Assembly: GCF_000471905.2 (NCBI RefSeq)
Contig: NW_006499364.1
Location: 4,248,475-4,312,474, forward strand
Length of the DNA: 64,000 bases
Direction: 5' to 3'
Source of the DNA: Amborella trichopoda
Taxonomy: Eukaryota > Streptophyta > Magnoliopsida > Amborellales > Amborellaceae
The position numbers and the translations under genes were made by a program. Each line of letters begins with the position of its first letter. Position 1 is the stretch's first letter. The notes under the pieces are model-generated. The model saw nothing but the letters and a program-made list of their open reading frames with translations. It was not told the DNA's origin and searched no databases. This document shows positions 32,880 to 43,999 of this stretch, piece after piece.

Positions 32880-33680
32880 ACCAACCTCATGCCAACAGAT
32901 AGGTGCCTTGAACTTCCTCCCATACAGGGCCTCAAAAGGCGCCATCTGAATACTGGTTTGAAAGCTATTATTATAAGCAAATTCTATCAGAGGCTTATGG
33001 TCATCCTAGCTTCCTTTAAAGTCAGTAGCACAAGCCCTTAACATATCTTCCAGGGGTCTGAATTGTTCTCTCTAATTGTCCATCGATCTGAGGGTAAAGA
33101 GAAGTGCTAAAAGTAAGTCTTGTCCACAACGCTAACTGCAAACTAACCCAAAATCTCGAGGTGAATCTAGTGTCCCTGTCAAACACAATGCTAACCGGTA
33201 TTTCGTGAAATGTCACTATCTCTTTGATGTATAGCTGAACCAATTTATCCAAGGTATAGGTTGTGCGGACCGGTAAGAAATTGGCAGTATTGATCAGCAG
33301 GTCCATAATGACCTAAATACTATCATATCCCCCACTCGTTCTAGGTAAACTAGAGACAAATTCCATGGTGATGTGTTCCCATTTCCATTTTGGCATGGGC
33401 AAGGGTTGCAACAATTCGATAGGCTTCTGATGCTCAGCCTTCACTTATTGGCATGTTAAGCACCTAGAAACAAACAATGCTACCTCTTTTTTCATGTCAT
33501 TCCACCAGAATGTTCTTTTCAGGTCCTGATACATCTTAGTGCTCCCTGGGTGCACAGCTTAACGGGTGCAATGCGCTTCTTCCAAAATAGCCCTCTTCAC
33601 ATTTTCATTATTCGGAGCACATACCCGATCCTTGAATCTTAACAAAACATCGTTGCTCACAGAGAAACCGTCTTTCTTCC
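32880..33680 (-). pseudogene. C2 integrase zinc finger and core
   Basis: 33306-33022 (94 codons) holds NTANFLPVRTTYTLDKLVQL and FDRDTRFTSRFWVSLQLAL, the core with its second catalytic Asp (DRDTRF). The zinc-binding part and first core strand lie upstream at 33310-33680 (HH...C..C pattern readable through stops: SEHQKPIELLQPLPMPKW, WEHITMEFVS). The last core part (32900-33020) has AYNNSFQTSIQMAPFEALYG-like sequence. Several stops. Confidence 0.8.
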
Positions 33681-33686
33681 CTAGTT

Positions 33687-34250
33687 TCATTTGTTCCAAA
33701 ATTTTCGTGAGTGGGGGATCCCCCTTTTGTGCCATCCGGATTTGTTGAAAGAGTTGGGCTTCACCTTTATACAGGTAGTCATACTTACCTCATTATCAAG
33801 GGGTGGAGCTGGGTGCCACTCTACTGCATCCTCTAAGAATTTCATCTCTCGAACCATTAGATGTGACACTGATATTATGGCCTTTTTGTGTGAGGCATCT
33901 ACTACCATATTAGTCTTGCCCAGGTGGTAATTGATGGTACAATCATAATCATTCAATAGATTTATCCATCTCCTTTGCCGCATGTTCAACTCCTTCTAAG
34001 AAAACAGGTACTTGAGGCTGTTATGATCTCTAAATACGTTAAATTGGGCTCCATAGAGGTAGTGCCTCCAGATTTTTATGGCAAATATTACAACTGCAAG
34101 CTCCAAGTCCTGAGTTAGATAATTTTGTTCATACGACTTTAACTGTCTGGAGGCATCAACAATGATTTTCCCTCTCTCCATATGCACACACTCGAGCCCT
34201 TTACAAAAGGCATCGGTGTAGACCACGAAGTCCTCGTTTCCTTCAGACAA
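33687..34250 (-). pseudogene. C2 RNase H
   Basis: 34250-33996 encodes EGNEDFVVYTDAFCKGLECV, VDASRQLKSYEQNY and DLELAVVIFAIKIWRHYLYG, the RNase H with catalytic Asp (YTDA) and Glu (LEL). After a stop at 33996, 33989-33687 continues with MRQRRWINLLNDYDCTINYH and GKTNMVVDA, the final conserved block. One in-frame stop divides the domain. Confidence 0.9.
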
Positions 34251-34327
34251 GGTCAGTATCCGAGCGGTAGTTAATCTCTTCTTTAGTTCCTGAAAACGTT
34301 TATCTCAATCATCTGACAACACAAACT

Positions 34328-35134
34328 TTACTTCATTATGGTTAAGCGAGTCAAGGGAAGTGTTATTTTTGAAAATCCTTCCACAAAGAGTATATAGTAA
34401 CCTGTCAGTCTAAAAAAATTGCATACTTCAGACACACGTGTTGGTCTTCCCCATTTTAGTACGGCTTTGATCTTACAAGGGTCAACCGCAACCTCGTCAA
34501 TAGAAACAACATGCCTAAGGAAGGCCACGCTAGGAAGCCAAAACTCACTCTTACTCAACTTAGCATACAACTTTTCTAACGTAAGCATCTAGGGGACCAT
34601 TCTTAGATGTTGCTCACGCTTTTCTAGGTTCTTCAGATACACCAAAATATCGTCTATAAAGACCACAACAAAATTATCCAGAAAGGGTCTAAAAACCCTA
34701 TTCATCAGGTTCATGAAAACAACTGGGGCATTGGTCAACCCAAACGGCATTACCAAAAACTCATAGTGGCCGTATTGAGTCCAGAGTGCGGTCTTGAGGA
34801 CATTTTCTTCCTTGACCTGCAATTGATGATAGCCCAAATGGAGGTAAATCTTATAAAATACTTGGGCCCCTTGAAGCTGGTCAAATAAGTCGTCAATCCT
34901 AAACAACGGGTATTTATTATTTATTGTGACCGGATTCAACTCCCTATAGACTATCCACAGTCTCAAGGACCCATCTTTCTTTTTCACAAACAGGACATGT
35001 TCACCCCAAGGTGATACACTAAGTAGGATCAACCCTTTCTCCAACAATTCCTGCAATTGCTCTTTCAACTCCTTTAACTCAACTGGGGCTATCCTATAAG
35101 GGGCTTTGGAGATGGGAGCAGTACCTGGGACCAC
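34328..35134 (-). pseudogene. C2 reverse transcriptase
   Basis: 35134-34589 (181 codons) is a nearly complete RT palm: [48 protein letters not shown] and [14 protein letters not shown] with both YxDD aspartates. A stop follows HLRMVP, and the same frame goes on at 34588 with YAKLSKSEFWL to 34328 (connection domain). Only this one stop separates them, so the gene is among the best preserved in the window. Confidence 0.9.
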
Positions 35135-35141
35135 ATCTATC

Positions 35142-35218
35142 TCAAACTTTATCTCCCTTTCTTAAGGCAAAGAGGTCAACTCCTCAGGAAAAACTTCTGG
35201 GTATTCTTTTACCACTGG
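35142..35218 (-). pseudogene. C2 protease-RT linker, cut by the A+ LTR
   Basis: The minus strand gives [26 protein letters not shown], the conserved lead into RT, ending abruptly at 35219 where TGTTTG begins a Tat-like LTR. The remainder of C2 is not found on the far side within the window. Confidence 0.75.
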
Positions 35219-36989
35219 TGTTTGAAAATATTTTCAACACCTGGGGTCCCGGATGCAGAATAAAGAGGAAGCCGGTCAATAAAGCCCTGATTTAAAGTGG
35301 AATTCTTGTTAGTCTCAGAATTGGCCCAGAATGGGTAGAAATCTTCCTAAGCACTTCAAAAGGCCACCTACCAAGTTTCATCGTAATCCGACATGTCTAA
35401 GGCAGTGAACATAAAGAAATAATGTCAGAAAAATCGGCCTCTAGTACCCTGAAATGGACTTCATAACTAGAACTCTATTTTTGGTACGTCAAATAGCTGT
35501 GGGAATACTATTAGTGGATCTGGCACGATCGAAAACTCTTGGGGGTAAAGTTTCAGCTCAAACAGACGTGTCAGGACAAAGTTATAGGTGAAATATTAAA
35601 AGGGGTAGGCCGCACATTATTCCCGTGCGGCCTCCCTACACCAAGTCACCAATAATGGTGATTGGTTTCGCAGTCACAAGAAGTTATTTCAAAGACCCTT
35701 ATCTCACTTGTTTTGAGTCAGATCGCGCTCAAACTTGTGGAGCATGTTCGTCTAGTCAAGACGAGCGTTTTGATATGTGGCACGCCCCGTGACGACACCT
35801 GAGCAGGGAGAAAAGCTAGAGCGATGTTGGCGATTGGTGGCAAAAGTTGCAATTCAACAACACCATGTCCTACTCGAGCAGCCAATTCACAACGCTTGCT
35901 CATTGGATCGATGTGAGACCAGTTCCATCATGTGCGTAAGGTCTAGGGCTATCTCTGGTCTGAACTCTGCATACGATGAATGGTTGGATTTGACACATGA
36001 ATGTGTCGAAGCTGCTATAAATTCTGGCAACCGAAATTTCAGATTCCGGCCAAAACCCAAAAGTTACGAAATTTTCATTCGGACACGAAATCGAGCTGTG
36101 TTTGTTGCAACACGATCGTGACGACTTTTGTAGTGTGATACAATGAATAAATCGAAGAAAAACATCGAGAAACTAGCACACCATCGATCCAAAATTTTCA
36201 AGATTCATGCAAATGTCGAGTCGCATGATCATGACCTAAAAACGCAATCCGTGGATCGAAATTAGTATGAAATTGATCATCATGCCAAGCCCAATGAGAA
36301 AGTAAGCATCCTTTGAAAAAATGAGCATCTTAGTAACCTCGAATCATCCATGAAAGATCACAGACTTTTTAGGGTAGTAGCAAGGACGTTTTGGAAGTTC
36401 ATGTATTGTTGGGCAGGGGCAAAATCGTAATTTTGCACCCTATTTTTAGATTTTTTTTAATTTAGAGTAATTATATTTATCATCCATTAGGCTAGTTTTT
36501 GAGCATCCACCCATGTTTGGGCCTAATTTTTTAAATATGTGCTAAACCTAATTGTAAAAGGACCCCCCTTCATTCTCCATGCTCATGAATAAAATTTGAG
36601 ATTTTCCTTGAGATCGTGGGTGTGTCTTGGGAAGAGAAAGAGGAGAGAGAAGAAAAAGGCTAGTACCCTTTGATAAGGTAAATTTCTCTCTCCTCCTCTC
36701 ATCTCTCTCCTCCTCTCATATCTCTTTCTCTCTCCTCCTCTCATTTCTCTTTCTCTCTCCTCTTTTGATCTTTATGTCTCTTTCTTTTTCTCACTTCTCC
36801 AACATGCATGGCAGAGGGAAATCACCGTGTGTGTCTTTCATCTTCTTCTTCCTTCTTTCTCCCTGCTCCTGTTCTTCTCCTTTCATGCAGAGTGACGTCT
36901 ATCGTGCGGGCATGATGAATTCCTTTGGAACACATACATTGGGCTGAGCCTTAACCCGAGTGATAGGTCGGGCCACTGTCTGAGTCCCT

Positions 36990-37470
36990 CTTTTGTCATG
37001 GATGACTGAAGCTCATTGTCACCCATGCATTTTCTCTCTCCTCTTTCCCTATCATAGACGACGGAAGCTGATTATCATCCATGTACCTTCTCTCTCCTCT
37101 ATCTTGGACGGCAGAAGATCATCACCGTCAGTGATTTCTCCCTTCTCATCTCTTCATCATGGACAGTCGAAGCTCATCGCCATCTGTATTTTCTCTCTCC
37201 TCATCTCTTCATCATAGACGGTAGAAGCTCATCGTCGTCCCTATTTTCTCTCTCCTCATCACTTCATCATGGATGACCGAATCTCATTGTCGTCCATGTT
37301 TTCTCTTTCATCATCTCTTCGTCAAGGACGGCAAAAGCTCATCGCCGTTCATGTTTTTATCCTCCCTCCCTCTTCTGTCATGGGTGGCGAAGGCTTATCG
37401 CCGTCTATGTTTTATTTTTCTTTGCCCTTTCTCTCTCTTCGGTCATGGATGGCGAGAGTCCATCATCGTC
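36990..37470. repeat. 55-bp minisatellite, about 9 copies (A+ LTR)
   Basis: The block aagctcatcgccgtccatg starts at 37009, 37065, 37115, 37170, 37225, 37280, 37335 and 37390; most steps are exactly 55. The rest is ttttctctctcctcatctcttcatcatggacgg. The T3 LTR has degenerate inverted counterparts (38880-39260, 'gacggcaatgaacatcgtc'). Confidence 0.9.
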
Positions 37471-37780
37471 CATGTTTCTCTTCTTCTTTCTCTAGTTTTC
37501 TCTCTCTTCTTCCTCTATCTTTCTCTCTCGTCTTCCTCTATCTTTCTCTCTCTTCTTCCTCTTCCTTCTCTCTCTACCTTTCACCCTTTTCTTCTTTCTT
37601 CTTTCTTCTTTCTCCCTTATTCCATTATATTCTTCTCTTCTTCTTATCTCTTTCTTTTATCTCTTTCCTTACTCTCTCTTCGCTTTTGTTCCCCTTTCTC
37701 TCTTCTTCTATTTTCCCAGTTCCCTCCTTTTATTTTCCCTCTTCTTTCTTCTTCCTTTCTTATTTGACCAAGAGAGGTTG
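37470..37780. repeat. Polypyrimidine tract (C/T on plus strand)
   Basis: About 300 bases are nearly all C and T, dominated by ctctctcttcttcct. Shorter versions occupy the same place in the other A LTRs (46530-46610, 57890-57965; inverted 39430-39510). Long Ser/Leu/Phe-only frames across it are artefacts. Confidence 0.9.
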
Positions 37781-38226
37781 AAACTAGGACTGTCATGATA
37801 GTCTTGTCGTCTAGCCGTAATGCCATTGTGCCGGTCAAAGTTATCGTGCATGTCTTACAGCCACGACAGACTAGCCATCCTACCAAGCTAGTCAAATTTG
37901 GTACCGTCATCTAATAGTAATGTTGTTGTGCCGGTCTGAGTTACCGACCCTGTCTTGCTACCTACTAGTCTATCCACCGTGTTAGTCTAACCACTTGGTC
38001 AAATTCTCTCCCCCCAATCTTTATTCTCTCATTCTTCCCTTCTTATTTTGGATGTGCACGCCTGTGTAGATTAACCCAAAGACAAGGTGGGGTCCCTTGG
38101 CCCACTTGTCTTGTAACATTAACCATATGCGTGTGTGTACACAACCCATTTTTAAATCTGGCAAATTCTCTTATTTTCTGAACCCTTAGGATCACATTTT
38201 CTGAACCCTTAGGAACACATGTTCCT

Positions 38227-38314
38227 GGGTTCACTAGAAACCCTTAGGTGCCTCAATCTCGCCCTTCGAATCTAGTTGATCTTGCAGCACGTATCACGGG
38301 TTTCTAGTGAACCC
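38227..38314. repeat. 17-bp inverted repeat at LTR-LTR junction
   Basis: gggttcactagaaaccc (38227-38243) is the exact reverse complement of gggtttctagtgaaccc (38298-38314), 54 bases apart. The left arm belongs to the plus-strand LTR, the right arm to the minus-strand T3 LTR, so two LTRs meet 3' end to 3' end here. A duplicated 'tctgaacccttagga' lies just left (38177, 38199). Confidence 0.85.
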
Positions 38315-40936
38315 AAGATTTGAGATCGCTCTCTCGTAACCTTTATCAAGAGCAAGAGTATGTATACAAACCGATGAGAGAGAAATTTAAGGTGGGTTCG
38401 GGACTTACTCGAGCTGGCTCCCATAGGTACCCTCTTAGATCATGAAGAAAGTCCCCCAGCTGCTTTAGCTAGTTCAAAATCGCCTCCCTTGACCTGCAAT
38501 TCTCTTGTTTTATGCACAACACTTCCATGGTTAATTGATGAGAAAAGTGGGTCGAAGAGATCCACCATTGTCTTAGGGCATCGCATGCTCATATGAGGGA
38601 GTGATGAAACAAAATATTTCCAATAAAGAGAAAAAGGAAGAGAAAACTTGACAAAGGGGCGGGGCTAGCATGACAGCCGGAATGCTTCCGACTCGGAGTG
38701 CGAGCAAGATGGGCATGGTTCTCAAGACCAGCACAGCGTCAATACTATTCTAAATCAAGATCGATATGACGGCGCTAGGCTAAGTCTACCCTCAATCAAG
38801 TAAGGATAGAAATGAGTGAAGAGAATGAAAGAGAGCAAGATAGCCGAAGGAGAATGACCTAGATGGCAGTGGGTATCGCCGATGGCATCATGAGAAGATG
38901 TCGCGTCCCTTGCAGGTGGCGATGGCTTTTAGTGAGGTTCACGACGATAGCTTCCTGTGAGGCACACGGTGCTAGTCATGGAATACAAGAGGAAGCCCGT
39001 GGACGGCAATGAACATCGTCATTAGCAATGCGAGGAAGCAACCGTTCCTTGCGAACGGCGAAGACTCCTGATGAGGCGCACGACGATAGCTTCCCGTGAG
39101 GTAAGCCTGCACGCGACGACGGGTATTGCCGCGGCCCCTTTGTGGACGACGATGGACATTTCTGCCTGCAATAGTCTCACATTAAGGTGAAGCCCTCGTA
39201 GACGGCAATGGTAGCTGCCTGTGTTCCTCGCTAAGACGTTGAGGGTACGTCCGCGAACAGCAATGAGCAGCGTCGTCTGCAAGTCTCACCGGGAGGTAGA
39301 GAAGAGGACAGAGAGGGAGGAGAGCTCAAGCATAGCACTTCCATTGCCATGTGCGACTCGTGAGATCACCGAAGAGGCATGCACAGCACCGCCACTACCG
39401 TGCATGGCCCCTGAGGAAAACTCAGGCAGAAGGGAGTAAGAAGAGAGAGGGGAAGAGAAAGAAGAAGAAGAAGAGAGAGAAGAAAAGAAAAGGAAGAAAG
39501 AGAAGATCTACCTCAGGCTTAAGGGTACCGATCAAAATTTTCTCTCACCTTGCTTCCTCTCTCCAAACGTGACCCAACAATGGTAAAAAAGAGAAACTGT
39601 ATTAAGTAAAAACTCTCTTTTGTGAAAGGTTGAGTCCTTGTGGTGCGTACAATGATGGTACGTATATATAGAATTTGCCCCAAACATGGGCAGATGGTCA
39701 AAAGTAACCCTAATTGCTAAAAATTAAGATTAAAATGATTTAAAATAAATTTAGGATGCAAAATGACAAATTTGCCCCTTCTTAATAATTAGTTAAATTC
39801 CATAACAGTCCCTGTGTTGCCCTGAAAATTGTGTGATCTTGAATGGATTATCTAGGGTCATTCTGTTGCCCAGTTGATCGAAAGATGATTCTTTTCTTGT
39901 AGGGTTCAACATGGCATCGATTTGATGCCAACTTCGAGCCATAGTTCCTGTTTTTAGTGCACGATCATGTGACTTGAATTGTGAATGGATCTTGAAACTT
40001 CGGATCGATAGTGTGCTCGGTCCTTGATGTTTTTGGGTAATTTCTTCGCTAGATCACACTAAGCATGCTGTTACGATCACGGGGCAAAAAACGTCACCCG
40101 ATTCTGTGCCCGAACGAAGATTTTGCAACTTTGGAATTTTGGCCGGACTCTGGAATTTCGACGATGGAATTTGTTGTGGCTTTGTGTGTGGAATTCGACC
40201 ATTCATCATGTATGGGGTTTAGGTCAAAGATGGCCCGAGACCTAACGAATGCGATGGAATTGGTCTCTAATCGATCGGGCTCGTGAGCGGCATGATTCGG
40301 TCACTCGAACGAGGCATAACGCTGTTGAATTTCCTGCACTTTCTTCATAGATCAACAACTTCTCTCTAGATTTTCTTTGAGCTCGGGTATCGTCATGGGG
40401 CATGCCACATATCGAATCACTCATCTTGATGCAACGAACATGCTCACCAAATTTGAGCATGGTCCTATTTGAGATGGGTGAGATATGAGCATCGAATGTC
40501 ACTACTCGTGACTGTCCCTTCAATGGTTTAGAGTTGCAGGGTGGCCGCACGGGAATAGCATGCAGCTTCTCCTGTTTCCTTATTTTGCCTATAACTTCTT
40601 CCTAGAGTATGTGTTCGAGCTGAAATTTTACCTCAGGGGGTTTTCAACCATGCTGGATCCATTGGCGATAGTTTCACAGTAAATTGAGACACCGAGAATG
40701 TAGCTCTAGTTATAGGATCTATTTCAGGGTTCTAGAGGCCGATTCTGTCAAATCTGTTCCTTACTCTACATTGCCTTAGGCATGTCGAAATGCATCGAAA
40801 CTTGGTGGGAGACTTTTGAGAGACCTCATGAAGATCTTGACCAGTTTCGGGACAATTATGAGACTGTCTAGATTTTCACTGTTTGCTAAGCTTTATTGAG
40901 CAGGGGCCCCAAGATAATGAAAAATATCTTCCAACA
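38243..40936 (-). mobile_element. T3 3' LTR (A subfamily, ~2.7 kb)
   Basis: The minus strand starts TGTTGGAAGATATTTTTCATT (40936) and ends near gagattgaggcacctaa. A TATATA box lies at 39663-39668 (minus). It carries gggcatgccac (the gtggcatgcccc block) at 40395 and 'gggcagatggtc' near the TATA, as in the other copies. Next to its start is the T3 polypurine tract. Confidence 0.8.
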
Positions 40937-40949
40937 GCATGGCCCGTCG
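40937..40949 (-). other. Polypurine tract of T3
   Basis: The minus strand CGACGGGCCATGC abuts the LTR start TGTTGG, preceded by gaagcacaacatt as in T1. Confidence 0.5.
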
Positions 40950-42529
40950 AATGTTGTGCTTCGAGAGAATCAAGAAGTGAGATCATTCCGGAAGTTTGAG
41001 GGATCTTTTCGATGTCCTCACTCCCAAGGGACTATTGTGATTCTAAAGCTTAAGGCTTTTGTAGGGACCTCCTCGGACAGAATCTAATCCGAGGGATCTT
41101 GTCAAAGTCCTCACCCTCGAGGTACTATTTGTGATTCTGAAGCATGAGACCTTTGTAGGGACCTCCTCGGAAAGAATCTGGCCTACGTGGAGGCCAAGTG
41201 CTAAGAACCTTTTGGTTGGCATTGTTCGCTACTACACCAGGTTTGCTTTTGATGCTCAGGGTATCTCTGTAGGTCCATCTAGTGGGGTACAGTTGGAGGC
41301 TTTTGATCTATCCTGAATGTTTGGTCCCATGTAGGCTAGGGGATTTGGCGAGGAATACCCTGATGCCTGTGGCAGGTTAGACCCTGTCTTTATCAGTTTC
41401 TTGCCTACGTGATGGTCTTTAGCATTTTGGAGGGATATTTTGGTCATCGACCTCACCCTTGAGGACTCTTGTTGCTGTTGAGAGATCTTATGCCGCTATC
41501 ACTCCCTGGCGAGTCATGTTGTTGATGTTTGAAGTGCAGGAGATCTTACGCGGCTTTCACTCTCTAGCGAGCCATTTCGTGTTGGTTGATGCTTAACATT
41601 TGAGGATTTTAGGTAGACTTCATTAGGATTGTGATTGAGTGTCGACTGAGGTGGTGGTCGTGTGTCAACCTGTCTTGTCGGTCCAAGCGCCTTTTGTGGG
41701 TTTTCACTCGAACAAGAGAAGTGGCACCGTAAAGATGTTTTTCACCAACTTATGTTATTTCCTGGCTCTTTTACCCATGACTTTACAGTCATGTCCACCC
41801 TATATATCCGTTTTTTCTCATGATGCCCTTTTAGGGTTTTCACCGTGGTTAAGTTTTGTTTTCCACGAAACTCTTTTACTCATGGTTTTGTAACCATGCC
41901 CGTCCGTCATTTTTACTCATGGAGTTCCGTTGTACAGGTGTACACTATGCCCATTTTTTCGTGTGAAGGTGTGTTTAGGGTCATGCCTTCAAGACCTATG
42001 CGAAGCCTTTTAACGTCATGCAGCCAGGACGTGCACTATAGTTTAGGGTCATACAGCTGGACCATAATGGAGATGAATGACAATTTTTAGAGGTCATAGA
42101 GTGAGTACGGTGATAATTACGACTCACTTTAGGAAGATGGCACGAGGTTGCTTGTGAAGGATGGATGATGTATGAACGGTGGGTGAAAAGTGATGACCCA
42201 CTAGCTGACGGCGAGTATGGGTGGCGAGATGGCTCGCCCTTTTGTGAGCATGGGTAAGACTCACTGGGGAATGGTGAAATATGGTAATGATGAATAGACT
42301 CACTGAGGAGGTAATGAAGGTGGTGCGCGCATGCGAATGGTCCTGCTAGGGAAGATATGCACGAAGATGCACATAAAAGGTGTATGAGTGTGTGTAGTCT
42401 CATTAGAGACGCAATGGAGGTGGTGCATCATGCGAATGGGCAGGCTAGGGAAGATGTGCAAGAAGATGTAAGTAAAAGGCATGTGCATGTATGTGGGGGC
42501 ATCTTTAAGGTCATGCCTCCTGGACCTAG

Positions 42530-42730
42530 GCAATCATTTTAACGTCATGCGGTCCGGATGTGCACTATGGCTTAAGGTCATATAGCTTGGACCGTGCTTA
42601 TGCACTTTAAAGTCATGCAACTCGAACCGTGCAGTTTAAGGTCATGCAACAGACCTCCGCTACAGTTTAAGGTCATATAGTTTGGACCACGGCTGTGTAG
42701 TTTAAGGTCATGCAGCATTGACCAAGACAT
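42530..42730. repeat. 'CATGACCTTAAACTG' repeats, inverted (T3)
   Basis: Six or seven ~30-bp sub-units such as cagtttaaggtcatgcaac and cagtttaaggtcatatag, reverse complement of those in T2. A second, sparser cluster occupies 43200-43450. Less regular than T2's array. Confidence 0.75.
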
Positions 42731-43619
42731 GGGTCGCCACATGGATGAAGTTCTATGGGGGTAGGTCTGTGAATAGTAGTCTGGCTCCTTGGGGATAAAC
42801 TTGTTAAAGCTATTCACAAGCTGAGAGCTTTTATATGAAGATGATAGCCCTACGAAGAGTGGCGAACAGAAGCGAATCTTCACAGGGGATTAGGAGGGCC
42901 AATGTGACTCCATAAGAATAATGATGAGGCTTCATGTAACTCCACTGAAGATGATAGTCCAGAGTGCAAGTGTAACCCCACTAGGGGGTTGAGAAGAGAA
43001 ACATGGACCTAACTCCTTGAAGATAGTGGGTAACAATAGGGTGTGACTCTCATTAGGATGTCAGTGCAAAACGGACTCATTGGGGATTAAAGGGGTAGGT
43101 ATGACCTTTTGCAGACATCTAACTCCATCAAAAATGTCGACGAAATACACCCTAGCGAAGAGGTGGTCCATCTCTCAATCTAAAGTTATGTGTGTGGGCC
43201 ACTTGTCACACCGTGCATTACAGTTTGAAGGTCTTGTAGCTCGGACCATCGCTATGCCATTCTAAAGTCGTGCGGCTAGGACCCTGACTACAGTATAAGG
43301 TCATGTCGTTTGGATCCTAGTCATACAGTTTCGAGTCGTGTGACGAGGAATTAGCAGTTTAAGGTCGTGCAACTAGACCTCATATACAGTTTAATGTCAT
43401 ATAGTTTGAACCATGCAGTTTAGGGTCGTGCATCTGGACCATAATGTGGTGAGGCAAAGCGTCTCCATGGGGAACAGATCCGTCATCAATGATTGGACTC
43501 CCTGAGGACTGAGAATGTGGTGCAGAGAATGAACTTCCTGAGGATGCAGGATGAAGGTCCAGATGGGAGTGCCATGGCATGCACGTGGCACTAAGTGTTG
43601 GACGGCGCATGCGACATTA

Positions 43620-43850
43620 GGCCTAGATGATGTGCGCACGACGTTAGGTCCCTTGGTGAAGCACGCGAGAATAGCCCTTGACGAGGCACATGGTGATGAC
43701 CTCCTAGCGAAGGTGCCCGGCGATGGCTCTTGATGAAGGCCGGCGGTGGTGGCCCTTGATGCAGGAGGCGATGGCCCTTGACGAAGGCACACGGTGATGG
43801 CCTTTGGGTGAAGCGGGCGGCGATGGCCTTTCGGGTCATGGGTTTTGACC
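43620..43850. repeat. ~27-30-bp GC-rich repeats (T3 3' UTR)
   Basis: Units of the type ggcgatggcccttgatgaagg / gacgaaggcacacggtgatgg recur seven or eight times with variable spacing. T2 has inverted counterparts at 54085-54300. Confidence 0.65.
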
Positions 43851-43937
43851 CGGCCCGGCGTGGTTTTATTACTGTCAGGAACTGGGGATTGGAGCATCAT
43901 TTCATGTTTATCGAGGGTAGTTTGTGTCACTACTGAG

Positions 43938-43988
43938 TATAAAAAGGGGAAAACCCCTCTTTACTATTTTACCAAAGGGGTAAAATAG
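43938..43988 (+). promoter_or_regulatory. Antisense-ORF promoter with hairpins (T3)
   Basis: TATAAAAA (43938-43945) is followed by GGGG-aaaa-CCCC (43946-43957) and then a 10-bp perfect stem, CTATTTTACC (43964-43973) and GGTAAAATAG (43979-43988), with a 5-base loop. A (GA)n run follows. The stem would lie near the transcription start. T2 has a counterpart with a 7-bp stem TTTTACC-cttc-GGTAAAA. Confidence 0.6.
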
Positions 43989-43999
43989 TGGAAGAGTTT

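Larger units (their letters stand above)
28990..35218 (-). mobile_element. Tekay/Del-like chromovirus C2, 5' part lost to the window
   Basis: Minus-strand order RT, RNase H, integrase, chromodomain, polypurine tract, 3' LTR. It entered the LINE at 28989. The pol gene is cut at 35218, within the protease-RT junction, by the LTR starting at 35219. Its gag and 5' LTR are not in the window. It is a close relative of C1, with clearer reading frames. Confidence 0.85.
35219..38242 (+). mobile_element. Tat-like LTR A+ (about 3.0 kb)
   Basis: Starts TGTTTGAAAATATTTTCAACACC and aligns with the LTRs at 23138 and 45119 (shared aataaagaggaagccggtca, gtggcacgccccgtgacgac, cacccatgtttgggcc). After the weak TATA region near 36525 it carries a 55-bp minisatellite and a long pyrimidine tract, which make it the longest copy. 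Its 3' end merges into the inverted LTR of T3 at a 17-bp inverted repeat. No polypurine tract precedes it; it sits directly in C2 pol. Whether it is a solo LTR or the 5' LTR of an element cut by T3 is open. Confidence 0.7.
40950..43937 (-). other. T3 3' UTR, repeat-rich
   Basis: Inverted homologue of T2 53945-56820 and T1 20215-23124. Landmarks in order: ttgagggatcttttcgatgtcctcac (41000), two degenerate 47-bp units (41475-41590), 'ttactcatggttttgtaaccatg' (41876), the 'ggtcatgcctcctgg' repeats, the 'gcacatgcc' block (inverted, 42290-42510), further 'tttaaggtcatgca' repeats (42540-42730, 43200-43450) and GC-rich repeats (43620-43850). No ORF is conserved. Confidence 0.65.

Noticed and set aside
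37269..37781. 164-170-codon Ser/Leu/Phe-rich frames
   Set aside because: Open only because a C/T tract lacks stop codons; two frames are open at once.
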